Source: JAPPHA01 sp965242975
GTDB taxonomy: Bacteria; Pseudomonadota; Alphaproteobacteria; Rhodobacterales; Rhodobacteraceae
Reading direction: 5' to 3'
Assembly (NCBI GenBank): GCA_965242975.1
Contig: CBDETS010000007.1
Location: forward strand, 6,014,001 to 6,078,000
Length of the DNA: 64,000 nt
Part shown: piece after piece, positions 17,057 through 25,462 of the stretch
Layout of the letters: every line of letters starts with the position of its first letter
Position numbering within the stretch: position 1 is the first letter of the stretch
Position numbers and translations under genes: made by a program
The notes under the pieces: model-generated
Told to the model about the DNA's origin: nothing
The model's database searches: none
What the model saw: only the letters and a program-made list of their open reading frames with translations

Positions 17057-18786
17057 GCGGGATCGATCCGTCCGACCCGGATGCGGTCCGCCGGCGGCTT
17101 GACGGGCTCCATTCGGAGTTCGCGGGGCTGGGCTCGGGCGGTGGTCTTCTGCGGGGTGCCGCGGCCCTGTTCAGGGAATTGTTCGGGCTTGCCGGAACGC
17201 TGTCGGCGCTCGTCGGGTCGCTGCAGGACAGGCTGACCGAGGAAGTGGCGAAGAACAGTGCGCTGCGCGACCAGATCGCCCGCTACGAGCGTCAACAGTA
17301 CGGCCGGCGCTCGGAAAAGCATCCCGACATCACGGGCGGATCCGATGACGGCGCCTCCGATGGGGCCGCATCGCCGGATGCCGGGAAGGATGAACCCGAC
17401 GCCGAACAGAAAGCCAAGGGGAAACCGCGGGGTGGCGTGACGGGGCGCAAGAAGGATCGCGGCGATGCCGTCAACGACGCCGGGCTGCGCTTCGGTCCCG
17501 GAGCGACGGTGATTGACATCGATGTGATGCCGCCGGAGATCGAAGGGCTGGCGGCGGATGAGTTCGAGATCATCTCCGAGCGGGTGTGCTGCAAGCTGGC
17601 ATCGGTGCCGATCCGCCACGTGGTGCTGCGTTACCATTACAAGAAGGCGAAGATCATGTCCTCCGGCGCCCTGGTCTGCGCCCCGGCCGTCGAGGGCGTG
17701 TTCAAGAATTCCTGCGTGGATGTCTCGTTCATCGCCGGAATGCTGGTCGACAAGTTCGCCTGGCATCTCCCCCTCTACCGCCAGCACCAGATGCTGGGCG
17801 AGAGCGGGATCACCGTCAACCGCAAGTCGTTGAGTGGCTGGGTCAACCGGGCGATCGCGCTGCTGGAGCCGGTGTTCGCGGCGCAGTGCCGCTCGGTTCT
17901 GGAAAGCTCCGTCATCGTCATGGACGAGACGCCCGTGCGGGTCGGGCGCGATCCCGGCAAGCCGGGCAAGATGAAACAATGCTACTACTGGCCGGTGCTC
18001 GGCGACCGGGACGAGGTGGTATTCCACTTCGCGCCCTCCCGTGCTCACCACCATGTGGAGCGGTTCCTCGGCGATTTCGAGGGCACGCTGGTCAGCGACG
18101 GCTACGGTGCCTATGCGGCGTACGCCGAAGCGCGGGGGGCGGCGGTGAAACAACAAAATTGCTGGTCGCATACGCGCCGCAATTTCGAGGAGCAGCTGGA
18201 CAACCATCCGGTGTTGGCGGGGAAGGCGCTGGTGCTGATCGGGGGCATGTACGGGATCGAGAAGAAATTCCGATCCCGGCCGCCGCCCGAGCTCCTGGAG
18301 GCGCGGCGCACACACACCCGCCCGCTGGTCGACGCCTTCTGGCAATGGTGCGCGCGCACGCTCGGGGATCCGGCGCTGACGCCGAAGCACCCGATCCGCC
18401 GGGCGGTCAACTACGCCGTCGAACGCCAGCAGTCCCTCGAAGTGTTCCTCGACGACCCGCTGGTGCCGATCGACTCGAATGGTGTCGAGCGCGCACTGCG
18501 TCGCGTCAAGCTGGGACAGAAGAACTGGCTTTTCAGTTGGACAGAGGCGGGTGGGCACAACGTCGGGATCATCAACAGCCTCGTCGCCACCTGTTTCATG
18601 CTCGGAATCAGCCCCCGCGTGTATCTGACCGACGTTCTCCAGCGCATCGACACCCACCCGGCCGACCGGATCCACGAACTGACGCCGCGCCTGTGGAAGG
18701 AACTCTTCGCCGACACCCCGATGACCGGCAGCATCGATTTGACCGTCGTCCGGGCTCACCCGGACGCCAGCCGGGGACCGCCGTAA
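17053..18786 (+). CDS. tnpC: IS66-family transposase TnpC
   Basis: 577 residues. The N-terminal coiled region ends in RYERQQYGRRSEKHP, the usual IS66 leader. The catalytic domain includes VIVMDETPVRVG (first Asp of the DDE triad), LVSDGYGAYAAYA (second Asp), NCWSHTRRNFEEQL, and VPIDSNGVERALRRVKLGQKNWLF with the terminal Glu. The C-terminal IS66 helix region follows (INSLVATCFMLGISPRVYL). It starts at ATG 17053, overlapping the methylase stop. It runs opposite to tnpB/tnpA and meets tnpB tail to tail with a 31-bp overlap. It appears intact. Confidence 0.95.
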   Translation: MSGIDPSDPDAVRRRLDGLHSEFAGLGSGGGLLRGAAALFRELFGLAGTLSALVGSLQDRLTEEVAKNSALRDQIARYERQQYGRRSEKHPDITGGSDDGASDGAASPDAGKDEPDAEQKAKGKPRGGVTGRKKDRGDAVNDAGLRFGPGATVIDIDVMPPEIEGLAADEFEIISERVCCKLASVPIRHVVLRYHYKKAKIMSSGALVCAPAVEGVFKNSCVDVSFIAGMLVDKFAWHLPLYRQHQMLGESGITVNRKSLSGWVNRAIALLEPVFAAQCRSVLESSVIVMDETPVRVGRDPGKPGKMKQCYYWPVLGDRDEVVFHFAPSRAHHHVERFLGDFEGTLVSDGYGAYAAYAEARGAAVKQQNCWSHTRRNFEEQLDNHPVLAGKALVLIGGMYGIEKKFRSRPPPELLEARRTHTRPLVDAFWQWCARTLGDPALTPKHPIRRAVNYAVERQQSLEVFLDDPLVPIDSNGVERALRRVKLGQKNWLFSWTEAGGHNVGIINSLVATCFMLGISPRVYLTDVLQRIDTHPADRIHELTPRLWKELFADTPMTGSIDLTVVRAHPDASRGPP

Positions 18787-19121
18787 CGCTTGCGCCGGCG
18801 CCGGACGGTGACGTCGATGCCGTCGATCAGCGCCATCAGTTCGGTCGAGGACAATGCAAGCGCCGCCCGCCCGGAAGCCGGCGGCGGGGCGAACAGGCCC
18901 TGTTCCAGGCGCTTGGACCAGATGAAGAAGCCGCCCTGCTCGAAGCCGAGGATCTTGACGATCGTCCGGCGCCGATTGACGAACACGTACCAACGCCCGT
19001 CGGCCGGATTGCATCCGAGATGACCCGCCACCAGGGCGCACAGCCCATCGAAACTGCGCCGCATGTCCGCCGGGTCCGTCGACAGCCAGATGCCGCCACG
19101 CGGCCAGCCGCCAAGCATCAC
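18756..19121 (-). CDS. tnpB: IS66 accessory protein TnpB
   Basis: 121 residues with the TnpB signature: GGIWLSTDPADMRRSFDGLC at the start (usually RIWLATGPTDMRKSFDGL) and GRWYVFVNRRRTIVKILGFE in the middle. It is one of the two small proteins IS66 elements need with TnpC. It overlaps the tnpA stop by four bases (ATGA), so the two are coupled. Here it reads toward tnpC rather than into it. Frame intact. Confidence 0.93.
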   Translation of the reverse strand: MMLGGWPRGGIWLSTDPADMRRSFDGLCALVAGHLGCNPADGRWYVFVNRRRTIVKILGFEQGGFFIWSKRLEQGLFAPPPASGRAALALSSTELMALIDGIDVTVRRRRKRYGGPRLASG

Positions 19122-19405
19122 GAACGCCGAACACGCAGGACGACCCCGTCGCCCAGTTCAAGCTCGACGTCCCAGCCGGACATGACCGGCGGCGCCAGCT
19201 CGACGAAGGAACCCTTCCCGCCCGTGGCGCCGAGACGGTGCCGCCAGTTCCCGAAGGTCTTCACCGACAGACCCCGGGACTCGCAAAACTCCCGACGCGA
19301 CAGCCCCGAACGCTCGAAGTCCTCCATGATGGCGGTCCACTCCGTCGCGCTGCGCACCACACGTGCAGGACGGGAACCAGCCGAACCGTTCAAATCACTG
19401 GACAT
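19118..19405 (-). CDS. tnpA: IS66 accessory protein TnpA
   Basis: 95 residues. SATEWTAIMEDFERSGLSRR and EFCESRGLSVKTFGNWRHRL form the helix-turn-helix expected of IS66 TnpA, followed by a short strand-rich tail ending in GDGVVLRVRR. ATG 19405 is chosen because it begins the conserved region; an upstream frame to 19468 runs into the terminal repeat region. It is the promoter-proximal gene of the tnpA-tnpB pair, starting about 100 bp inside the element end. Confidence 0.9.
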   Translation of the reverse strand: MSSDLNGSAGSRPARVVRSATEWTAIMEDFERSGLSRREFCESRGLSVKTFGNWRHRLGATGGKGSFVELAPPVMSGWDVELELGDGVVLRVRRS

Positions 19406-19477
19406 GACAAAACCTCCGATCATTGTTGAATGACCGGAATTATCCCGATGCTCCCCCCGCACAGGCAACCGATTTAT

Positions 19478-19502
19478 CGGACGTCGCCGTTTACCCGCTT
19501 AC
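19478..19502 (-). repeat. Right terminal inverted repeat of the IS66 element
   Basis: Perfect 25-bp inverse of 16206-16230, followed by the second copy of the 8-bp duplication GGTTGGCC at 19503-19510. Confidence 0.95.
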
Positions 19503-20286
19503 GGTTGGCCGTGGTATTGGCGAGACCGCGGCTCTCGATCCAGTCCATGATCTCGGTCCGCCGTGTCGAGGACTCCACGATGACCGCCCGGCTGTAGCCA
19601 TCGATCTCGAATCCCGGCACCTGCCCGACCATGGACGGCGTCAGCGCGTAGCCGAGCGCACGCAGCCGCGCCGCGAGCTCGTTCCGGTAGTGGGCGCCGA
19701 TCAGCCTTCGGGCCGGTCCCAGCGGCCCCATGTCGAGACTGCCCCATCTGCCATCTTCACGTTGCGTCATGTTGGCGACCACCGCGTGGGTATGCAGGTG
19801 GGGTTCAAGGTTGCGGTTGGCCTTGTGGCGGAAGGTTGCGGCGACCATGGAAGGAGCGTTTACGCGGACATGGCGCCGCATAGCCCGGTCCCATTTCCGG
19901 GTCACCAGCAGGTGCTCCTCGACGAAATCCAGCGTCGCCCGCACGGCGGCGTCATGGGCGCCGACGATCCGGTTGTCGCCCGCCACCAGCGCCGCCAGCG
20001 AGACCGACTTCGGCGCCTGGAGGGTGATGTCGGTCCCCGGCCTGTGTTCACGCTCCCCGACCCGGATCCGTCCGAGGATCGTGTCCGATCCCGGAACCCT
20101 GCCTTCGAGGACGGCCGTGAAACGGGTGGGGCTGACGTGACGCCCGAGCGGCAGCGCCGCTGCGCCCCGGCCGTGCCAGCGGCTTGACTTCCTGTGTTCG
20201 GGGTTGTCCTTCGCGTAGTATCCTTCCTGCTCGAAGTAGCGGGAAGTGGACGTGGCGGAGGTCAGCTGCGTGACAGTGGCGACCAT

Positions 20287-20605
20287 GAGAAAGTCCGTTC
20301 GGGCATCCGGCGATCCTACAGCAAAAAAGTGATGCCGTTGATATTGGAAATGTGTCGTTGTCGAAGATCTTCGGGAAATTGGAAAACAGAAACGAAGGTG
20401 GATGTGAAAACAGGTTGGTGGTCTACGTGTTTTCTTCGCGGCAGAAGCCGGAATCGACGCGAAGCAGGATCCGTTTCTGCCCCGGGCAGTCTGGATCTGT
20501 GGCATGACCCGCTCGAGTTCGTCGAGGGCACCGCGCGATGTCGCCAGGCTTCCAAAGTGCCGAGTTCAAGATACTCGGGTTGCCTTGCTCACTATAGTCA
20601 GCACT
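20287..20605. other. Non-coding gap upstream of the relaxase
   Basis: 319 bp between the relaxase start and the end of the AAA/WYL operon, both on the minus strand. It must contain the relaxase promoter and could contain an oriT, normally next to a MobF gene, but I see no clear inverted repeat plus nick motif. A minus frame running to 20566 overlaps the end of the next gene and could indicate a frameshift there. Confidence 0.3.
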
Positions 20606-21361
20606 TCAACGTTCAGGGCGACGCGAATACAGTTGCCGGAGATGGCCGTGCTGTCCACCGGGTTCGGGCACCGCGCCTTCGCACTCGATATAGCCCTTCC
20701 AAGGCTTCGTGTTCTCGCCGACCAGCAAATGTTCGGGTAATGCCTCGCATTTTCGCGCAATTTGTTCCAGTTTTCCACCTCGACCGAATTTATCCCAATT
20801 TCCGCCGGACCCGTGGTCCTGGACGACGACCAAGAACGGTGCCGGTGTGCCATCGTCCTGACAAAAGAGCGCATCATAAGTGGCGATTCCATCACCGCCC
20901 ACGAACAACCCCGCCAACCGTTGCGGTCCATGCGTGCCATCGTATCCCTCGCAATCCTTCCGTCGCAGTACGACAAACCATGCATAGGGATCTGCCGTTG
21001 CGAAGTTCGCGTGCGTGCCCGTTACCTTCGACGGGTCGACATGTGGATTCCATCCGTTTGGTCGCAAATCACCTTCCCGCAATGACTTCTCAGTTTCGAC
21101 TTTGTACCCCTTGAAGCCCTGTTTGGAATCGTAAACCTTGTCGGAAATAACTTTCTGGCTGACGCCATAGTCGACATACACGAATGCGTGAGCGGCATGG
21201 GCACGCGCGCATAAACGAACTGGTTGCCCGTCATCACCAAACCCCGGGTAGTAAAGTGTCCTCATCGAAAAGAATTCCGTCCGGTCGAACTTGCGTGGAC
21301 CGGCACGCAGCCATTCGGGATTTGGTTCCGGGTTTTCGGACAAGAAGTCGATTATCGACAT
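20606..21361 (-). CDS. Unknown protein, third gene of the AAA/WYL operon
   Basis: 251 residues, no recognised domain. It begins MSIIDFLSENPEPNPEWL with AGGAG ten bases upstream and is rich in aromatic and charged residues (YYPGFGDDGQPVRLCARAHA, DPYAWFVVLRRKDCEGYDGT, HLLVGENTKPWKGY). No signal peptide or membrane helix. It lies 49 bp after the WYL gene and is probably co-transcribed with it and the AAA ATPase. The last 25 residues look low-complexity, and another frame continues sensibly to 20566, so a late frameshift is possible. In a three-gene cassette with an ATPase and a WYL regulator it is the candidate effector, which is inference. Confidence 0.65.
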   Translation of the reverse strand: MSIIDFLSENPEPNPEWLRAGPRKFDRTEFFSMRTLYYPGFGDDGQPVRLCARAHAAHAFVYVDYGVSQKVISDKVYDSKQGFKGYKVETEKSLREGDLRPNGWNPHVDPSKVTGTHANFATADPYAWFVVLRRKDCEGYDGTHGPQRLAGLFVGGDGIATYDALFCQDDGTPAPFLVVVQDHGSGGNWDKFGRGGKLEQIARKCEALPEHLLVGENTKPWKGYIECEGAVPEPGGQHGHLRQLYSRRPER

Positions 21362-21410
21362 TGAGAGTATTCTCCTATGGTTCCTGGCGGCAGGGCGGCT
21401 TCTGCATTAA

Positions 21411-22418
21411 TCAGTTCCGATGATGTTCCGAAACAGCATCGCACATCCTTGCGAGTAACCGACGGAGGCGAACGGGTTTCTCGATCGTGACGCTTTCGCC
21501 CCAGGTGAACAGGTGCCAGCACATCTCGTGTGTTCCGCCGGCTGTAAAGCGGACCGTGAGCGTGCCGTCTTCATGCTCTTCGATCGACTGGCCCGGGTGG
21601 AAGACAAACGTCGAAGCGTCCTGGGCTACCTCGGCATCGAGATGCAGTACCACACTGAAAGGTTTCTCCTGAAACGTTCCGAAGGACCTCCTTGCAAACT
21701 GCTGCAGGTCGAATGCAGGGTCCGGTTCGAACTGCCTGCTCGACAGGCGGAGGTCGCTCATGTTCGCGAAACGCCAGAGGTGAGGTTCGTCGTACCGGTC
21801 AGTCTTGCCGACGAGGAACGCGCGGTTGCCGTAGAGCAGGCCGTAGGGTTCGACCAGCTGGTAGCTTTTTCGTCCCGTGGAGCGGGCGTGGTAGGTGAAT
21901 CTCACCATCCTCCCGGTCAATATGGCCTCACGGAGTAACGACAATCGTTCGCTGTCGACGGGTTGCCGCGGCCCGGGTCGCATGGCCAGGCCCTCGGCCT
22001 GAAGCAGGGTCTCGAAATCAGCCTCAAGGCGCCTCAGCGCATTTTCGCTTTGCGTGGCACGCAGTTTTCTCTCGATGTCCCGAAGCCCGGGCGCGTGCTC
22101 CGAAAGTCCGGTTTGCTCGAGGGCGTCGGCAGCCGTTGCGAGCGAGGCAAGTTCTTCGGCGGTGACCGGCACGAGGCTGCGAAGTGCACCTGATCGAAGC
22201 CGCCAGTGCCTTTTGTTGTCATCCGAAGAGACAAAATCCAGAGACCCCGGAAACGCCCAGTCGACGGTATTGCGCATCCGTTCGGCCGTCCTGCGACTAA
22301 CGGAAAACTCGGACATGATGTCGTCAAGGGTCAGGCCGGTCCGGGAACCCTGCAGCCGAACAGCAAGGTCGATAACGTCCTTCACGCGTTCGTAGCGTAT
22401 CCCGGGATCCCTGCTCAT
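21411..22418 (-). CDS. WYL-domain transcriptional regulator
   Basis: About 335 residues. An N-terminal helix-turn-helix (GLTLDDIMSEFSVSRRTAER) is followed by a WYL domain with VRFTYHARSTGRKSYQLVEP, YGLLYGNRAFLVGKTDR and LWRFANMSDLRL, then a C-terminal WCX-like region (GTLTVRFTAGG). Proteins of this type sense ligands, including nucleic acids, and regulate defence operons such as BREX (BrxR). ATG 22418 is preferred (GGAG nine bases upstream); GTG 22436 would overlap the ATPase stop by four bases. It is the middle gene of the operon and may act on the repeated 34-bp box upstream of the operon and of a neighbouring gene. Confidence 0.88.
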   Translation of the reverse strand: MSRDPGIRYERVKDVIDLAVRLQGSRTGLTLDDIMSEFSVSRRTAERMRNTVDWAFPGSLDFVSSDDNKRHWRLRSGALRSLVPVTAEELASLATAADALEQTGLSEHAPGLRDIERKLRATQSENALRRLEADFETLLQAEGLAMRPGPRQPVDSERLSLLREAILTGRMVRFTYHARSTGRKSYQLVEPYGLLYGNRAFLVGKTDRYDEPHLWRFANMSDLRLSSRQFEPDPAFDLQQFARRSFGTFQEKPFSVVLHLDAEVAQDASTFVFHPGQSIEEHEDGTLTVRFTAGGTHEMCWHLFTWGESVTIEKPVRLRRLLARMCDAVSEHHRN

Positions 22419-22432
22419 TCGTCGTGCTCCGG

Positions 22433-24556
22433 TCACCGGGGCTGAGCCCTCCGCCCGCCACGGTAGCGGTCGGCGGCCAGCTCAGGAACCACTAGTTTCG
22501 AAATCCGATGGCACTTGGCAAGCTCGGCTTGGCCGCGCACTCGGCACTCAGTATTTTCGGCAAGTGCATCCGCGTCCTGCAAAAGGCCCAGCACTCCCGC
22601 CTTGCGGTGCACGACCGCGAAGTCCCCGGGCGTGAGTGTCGTGAGCAGCGCAAGGGACTGCGGCGGCGGAAGATCGAAGTAGTTCCGGAACGCCGCTGAC
22701 ACCTGTCCGGAGGCAAGATAGTCGAGCCTGATCTTGAACACGAACCGCCGGAGCGTCCCCGGGTCGAGGTGGTCGCCGAAATTGGTCGTGCAGGCGAAGG
22801 GCAGGGGATGACTCTCCATCCAGGTAAGCATCTCGTTGACCTGGCTGACTTCCCAACTCGTTCTGGCAGAACGCCGGTCAGCGAGCAGCGAGTCGGCTTC
22901 GTCGAAGACCAGGAAGGCACCTGTGTCGCGTGCCTCGGCGAATGCACTCGAGATCAACTGCTCGGTCTGTCCTACCCACATGGACTTCAGGTCTGAGGCC
23001 CGCTTCTGGAGAACCTCAAGGCCGAGATGCTCGGCAAGATAGCGCACAAAGGCGCTTTTGCCCGTTCCGGGCGGTCCCTGCATGCAGAGGGAGAACCGGC
23101 GTGTTTCGGTGCCTTCAAGCCGGTCGGAGAGCGCGACTGTATCGATATCGGCATGAATCAGCCCGGGGTCGAATTTGGAAGGTGTCTTCTGGGCGGGTTT
23201 CCCGCAGGACAGGAGCCGGGACAGGTTCTGTACCCCGTGCCGGACAGTGGCAAGGTCGCCGCCAGCGAGGCTCGCCGCTGCCGTCACTCCAGCCGCGACA
23301 CCGGGGGCAGCATCGAACTCGGCGGCCAAAGAGCGAACGTCTTCCTGGTTGGCCTTGATTCCATTGGCACCGAGTTGCCTTGCCCAAACCCGGGCTCTCA
23401 CTGGCGCTGTCGGCAAGCGCAGTTCCAGCGCGAACATCATGCGCCGGAGTATGGCAGGGTTGACATCCCGGGCATCGTTCATTGTCCACAGGATCGGTAC
23501 CGAAGAGTTTTCCAGCAACCGGTGGACATAGACCTTTGAAGCACTGCCGCCGACGCGGAATGTCATCTGCGGTCCGAACATTCCGAACCCGCCGAACGAC
23601 GTTTCGAGAAGATCTTCCATCTCGTCGAACAGCAGGAGCGCCCGCCGGTTTCCGGCCAGAAGACGCTGGGCGAGCCTGAGTTCATGAAGCCGTTCGTCAC
23701 GTCTCGGTTCGTAGCCGTCTTCGTCCGATTCGCCGACTGTAAAGAGTGTCACACCAAGCTGCTTTGCCAGAACCTTGGAGAACTCCGTCTTTCCGGTCCC
23801 GGGAGGGCCATGGAGGAGAATGTTGACTCCCGTCGCGCCCCTGGCCAGCGCGCCTTTCGCCAGGGTTTCGGCATGATCGCGGTCACGGGCAAAATGATCA
23901 AAGTCCTGCCAGGCGAGATCGGTTGGAGACGCGACATCCAAAAGAAGTCGGATCGGATCGACATTGCCGTCGCCGGGCTCGGAAATCAAACGGCACAACT
24001 TCGTGGGCAATTTCAGGTCCCCGTCCCCCTCGACCTTGACAAGCCCGGAGTGCACGAGTGTTGAATTGGTCGTCAGGCGGAGTTGAACCTTGTTTGCTGA
24101 CAGGCCAAGTGCCAATGCCAGTGCTCGACCCCGGACGTTGAGCGGATGCGACATCCGGTTCGGGGCCTCGAAGATGTCATCGAACACCGATTCGAAAACC
24201 GGGTGGGTTTTGTATCGCAACAGAAGTTCAAGGATGTCGGTATCCGTTTGGGAAAGCTCGATGTCCTGTTCGAGACGACGAAGCCGCTGCGCGGTCCGAT
24301 CAGGTTCCGGGGGTTTTCCCGAACACTCTTCTTGCAGGATTCCCTGGAGTTTGCGGAACTTCTTCCTGGAGACTTTTGTTCTCGCACGGTCGGAATACCA
24401 GGAGCCGCGCCGTTTTCTGACCGAGAAAGCGGTACGGTTATCACGATCGGAAACCCATTCGACCAGTCCTCGGGCCACCGGGTCACGGTGCGAGACCACG
24501 GCGGCGGTGTTCGACAGGTAGGTGTTCAGAAGGAAGCGTTCGTAGTCGGTCAGCAT
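22433..24556 (-). CDS. Tandem-AAA ATPase, first gene of a candidate defence operon
   Basis: 707 residues with two AAA+ modules. The first has Walker A LHGPPGTGKTEFSK and Walker B ALLLFDEMEDLLE; the second has Walker A MQGPPGTGKSAFVRYLA and Walker B FLVFDEADSLLADRRS followed by a sensor-like FACTTNFGDHLDPGTLRRF. The N-terminal 200 residues have no known domain. ATG 24556 is preceded by GGAGAGA; ATG 24568 lies in frame just upstream but lacks a site. Both ATP sites look intact. AAA proteins of this build act as remodelling engines; pairing with a WYL regulator and an unknown protein points to a phage- or plasmid-response system, but this is inferred from context. Confidence 0.85.
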   Translation of the reverse strand: MLTDYERFLLNTYLSNTAAVVSHRDPVARGLVEWVSDRDNRTAFSVRKRRGSWYSDRARTKVSRKKFRKLQGILQEECSGKPPEPDRTAQRLRRLEQDIELSQTDTDILELLLRYKTHPVFESVFDDIFEAPNRMSHPLNVRGRALALALGLSANKVQLRLTTNSTLVHSGLVKVEGDGDLKLPTKLCRLISEPGDGNVDPIRLLLDVASPTDLAWQDFDHFARDRDHAETLAKGALARGATGVNILLHGPPGTGKTEFSKVLAKQLGVTLFTVGESDEDGYEPRRDERLHELRLAQRLLAGNRRALLLFDEMEDLLETSFGGFGMFGPQMTFRVGGSASKVYVHRLLENSSVPILWTMNDARDVNPAILRRMMFALELRLPTAPVRARVWARQLGANGIKANQEDVRSLAAEFDAAPGVAAGVTAAASLAGGDLATVRHGVQNLSRLLSCGKPAQKTPSKFDPGLIHADIDTVALSDRLEGTETRRFSLCMQGPPGTGKSAFVRYLAEHLGLEVLQKRASDLKSMWVGQTEQLISSAFAEARDTGAFLVFDEADSLLADRRSARTSWEVSQVNEMLTWMESHPLPFACTTNFGDHLDPGTLRRFVFKIRLDYLASGQVSAAFRNYFDLPPPQSLALLTTLTPGDFAVVHRKAGVLGLLQDADALAENTECRVRGQAELAKCHRISKLVVPELAADRYRGGRRAQPR

Positions 24557-24585
24557 GATTCTCTCCATTTCGGTACAATGGAGAG

Positions 24586-24619
24586 AGGCTAACGGATCAC
24601 TACGGCAGATTCGGACGTA
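24586..24619 (-). promoter_or_regulatory. 34-bp box upstream of the AAA/WYL operon (copy 1)
   Basis: Matches 25390-25423 at 28 of 34 positions; the shared core on the + strand is CAGATtCGGACGTA. It lies about 30-63 bases upstream of the ATPase start, inside the expected promoter. The similarity is read directly; a role as promoter or as operator for the WYL protein is inference. Confidence 0.5.
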
Positions 24620-24847
24620 CAGACGAAAATTTATCGACGATTTCCGAAAATAATCTGTCGCCTTGATTCACCTCCATGTCCGACGATTGACCATTCAATT
24701 TGAAGGAATTTGCGCGGGGAACGGACCAGGTCCGTTCCCCGCAGACGATCAACCGGGGCATGCGGTTCGCGACCATTCGTCGTTCGTGTACCACCTGCCC
24801 ATTTCGTACGGTGCCCAGAGACGCCCTTCTTCGATGTGATACGCGTT

Positions 24848-25285
24848 CTAGTTCTTTTTGAACGCGATTGAATCCGGGCTGTTGCGGACGCGTACCCTCT
24901 TTTTTCCTGTTGCCGTGTGACCCAGATGTTCCTTGATGACTGCATCCGGAACACCATGCCGGTACTGAAGGGCTGATTTCAGGATTTCCAGGATTTTCCC
25001 ATCATTGCTTCCGACAACGCCAAAGAAGACAGCATAGCAAAGGTCCCCGAAATTGGTGCTTTGTGTTTCATGGGCGTAGATCGTGGCGATTGCCTCCAGG
25101 TGCTCGGCAGCAAACTCCGCCAGGGGATACTCGACGAAGCTGACGTCCTCGAATCCGGCGTTGTTAAGGCTGTAAAGATCGAGTTCGATCGTGCGGACAG
25201 GCGAATTCGAGTGGCTCAGGTGGAGTGGCTTTTCGCCCCCTGCACCGCGCCATGCTTCCGATTCCGGTCTCGTTTCGATTGTCAT
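24848..25285 (-). CDS. Unknown 145-residue protein sharing the operon's upstream box
   Basis: ATG 25285 has GGAGGA seven bases upstream. The protein starts MTIETRPESEAWRG and contains ELDLYSLNNAGFEDVSFVEY and ALQYRHGVPDAVIKEHLG; no known domain, signal peptide or membrane segment. The C-terminus is basic (GKKRVRVRNS). It precedes the AAA/WYL operon on the same strand, separated by about 290 bp, and carries its own copy of the 34-bp box upstream. It may belong to the same system or be its target or trigger. The 290-bp gap holds a 64-codon frame (24600-24794) I do not trust. Confidence 0.6.
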   Translation of the reverse strand: MTIETRPESEAWRGAGGEKPLHLSHSNSPVRTIELDLYSLNNAGFEDVSFVEYPLAEFAAEHLEAIATIYAHETQSTNFGDLCYAVFFGVVGSNDGKILEILKSALQYRHGVPDAVIKEHLGHTATGKKRVRVRNSPDSIAFKKN

Positions 25286-25389
25286 GGGATTCCTCCAGTT
25301 TGTCGTGTTGTTGCGACGACCTTGAACGCGAACTCGCTGACACATCGTTGAGGTCAGAATGACTCGCTGTTTTCGGTTCTCGGGAAGAA

Positions 25390-25423
25390 AGGCTACAGCA
25401 TCACCACGACAGATCCGGACGTA
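25390..25423 (-). promoter_or_regulatory. 34-bp box upstream of the 145-residue gene (copy 2)
   Basis: Second copy of the box at 24586-24619 (28/34 identical; CAGATcCGGACGTA on the + strand), about 105-138 bases before the start codon at 25285. Confidence 0.5.
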
Positions 25424-25443
25424 TCGACCAGATTATCTTTCGG

Positions 25444-25462
25444 ATCGACGAAAAGTGTCGAT
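25444..25462. promoter_or_regulatory. Perfect 6-bp inverted repeat, candidate operator
   Basis: ATCGAC-gaaaagt-GTCGAT, 6-bp arms with a 7-base centre, just upstream of box copy 2. The size suits a dimeric regulator site. Copy 1 has only ATCGACGAT in the equivalent place. Confidence 0.35.

Larger units (their letters stand above)
16206..19502. mobile_element. IS66-family element with methylase passenger and inverted tnpAB
   Basis: 3,297 bp bounded by perfect 25-bp inverted repeats starting GTAAGCGGGTAAACGGCG, the IS66 terminal signature. The 8-bp target duplication GGTTGGCC lies at 16198-16205 and 19503-19510. Contents: DNA adenine methylase and tnpC on the + strand, tnpB and tnpA on the - strand, converging. 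Ordinary IS66 elements are about 2.5 kb with tnpA-tnpB-tnpC in one direction, so both the extra gene and the gene orientation are unusual. The intact repeats and duplication imply a fairly recent insertion into the relaxase gene. Confidence 0.93.
14726..20286 (-). pseudogene. MobF-type relaxase-helicase gene split by an IS66 element
   Basis: The N-terminal part (20286-19503) is a TrwC/TraI relaxase domain: YFEQEGYYAKDN, TLQAPKSVSLAALVAGD, the three-histidine motif HKANRNLEPHLHTHAVVAN. The C-terminal part (16205-14726) is the SF1 helicase half with Walker A GYAGTGKTAML, LVLDEASMTGTTQM and LVGDKRQL. Removing 16206-19502 and one copy of the 8-bp duplication joins TTA|NRQKAAYATRK in frame, giving 751 codons, short compared with about 950 for TrwC, so the far C-terminus may already be lost. 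ATG 20286 is chosen at MVATVTQLTS; codons upstream look non-coding. No coupling protein or mating genes are seen nearby. Confidence 0.88.

Noticed and set aside
16984..19161. 725-codon minus-strand ORF across the IS66 element
   Set aside because: Antisense to tnpC and the methylase, with no family features; typical shadow in high-GC DNA.
24600..24794. 64-codon minus-strand ORF upstream of the AAA gene
   Set aside because: It covers the promoter box region, has no ribosome site and no recognisable similarity.
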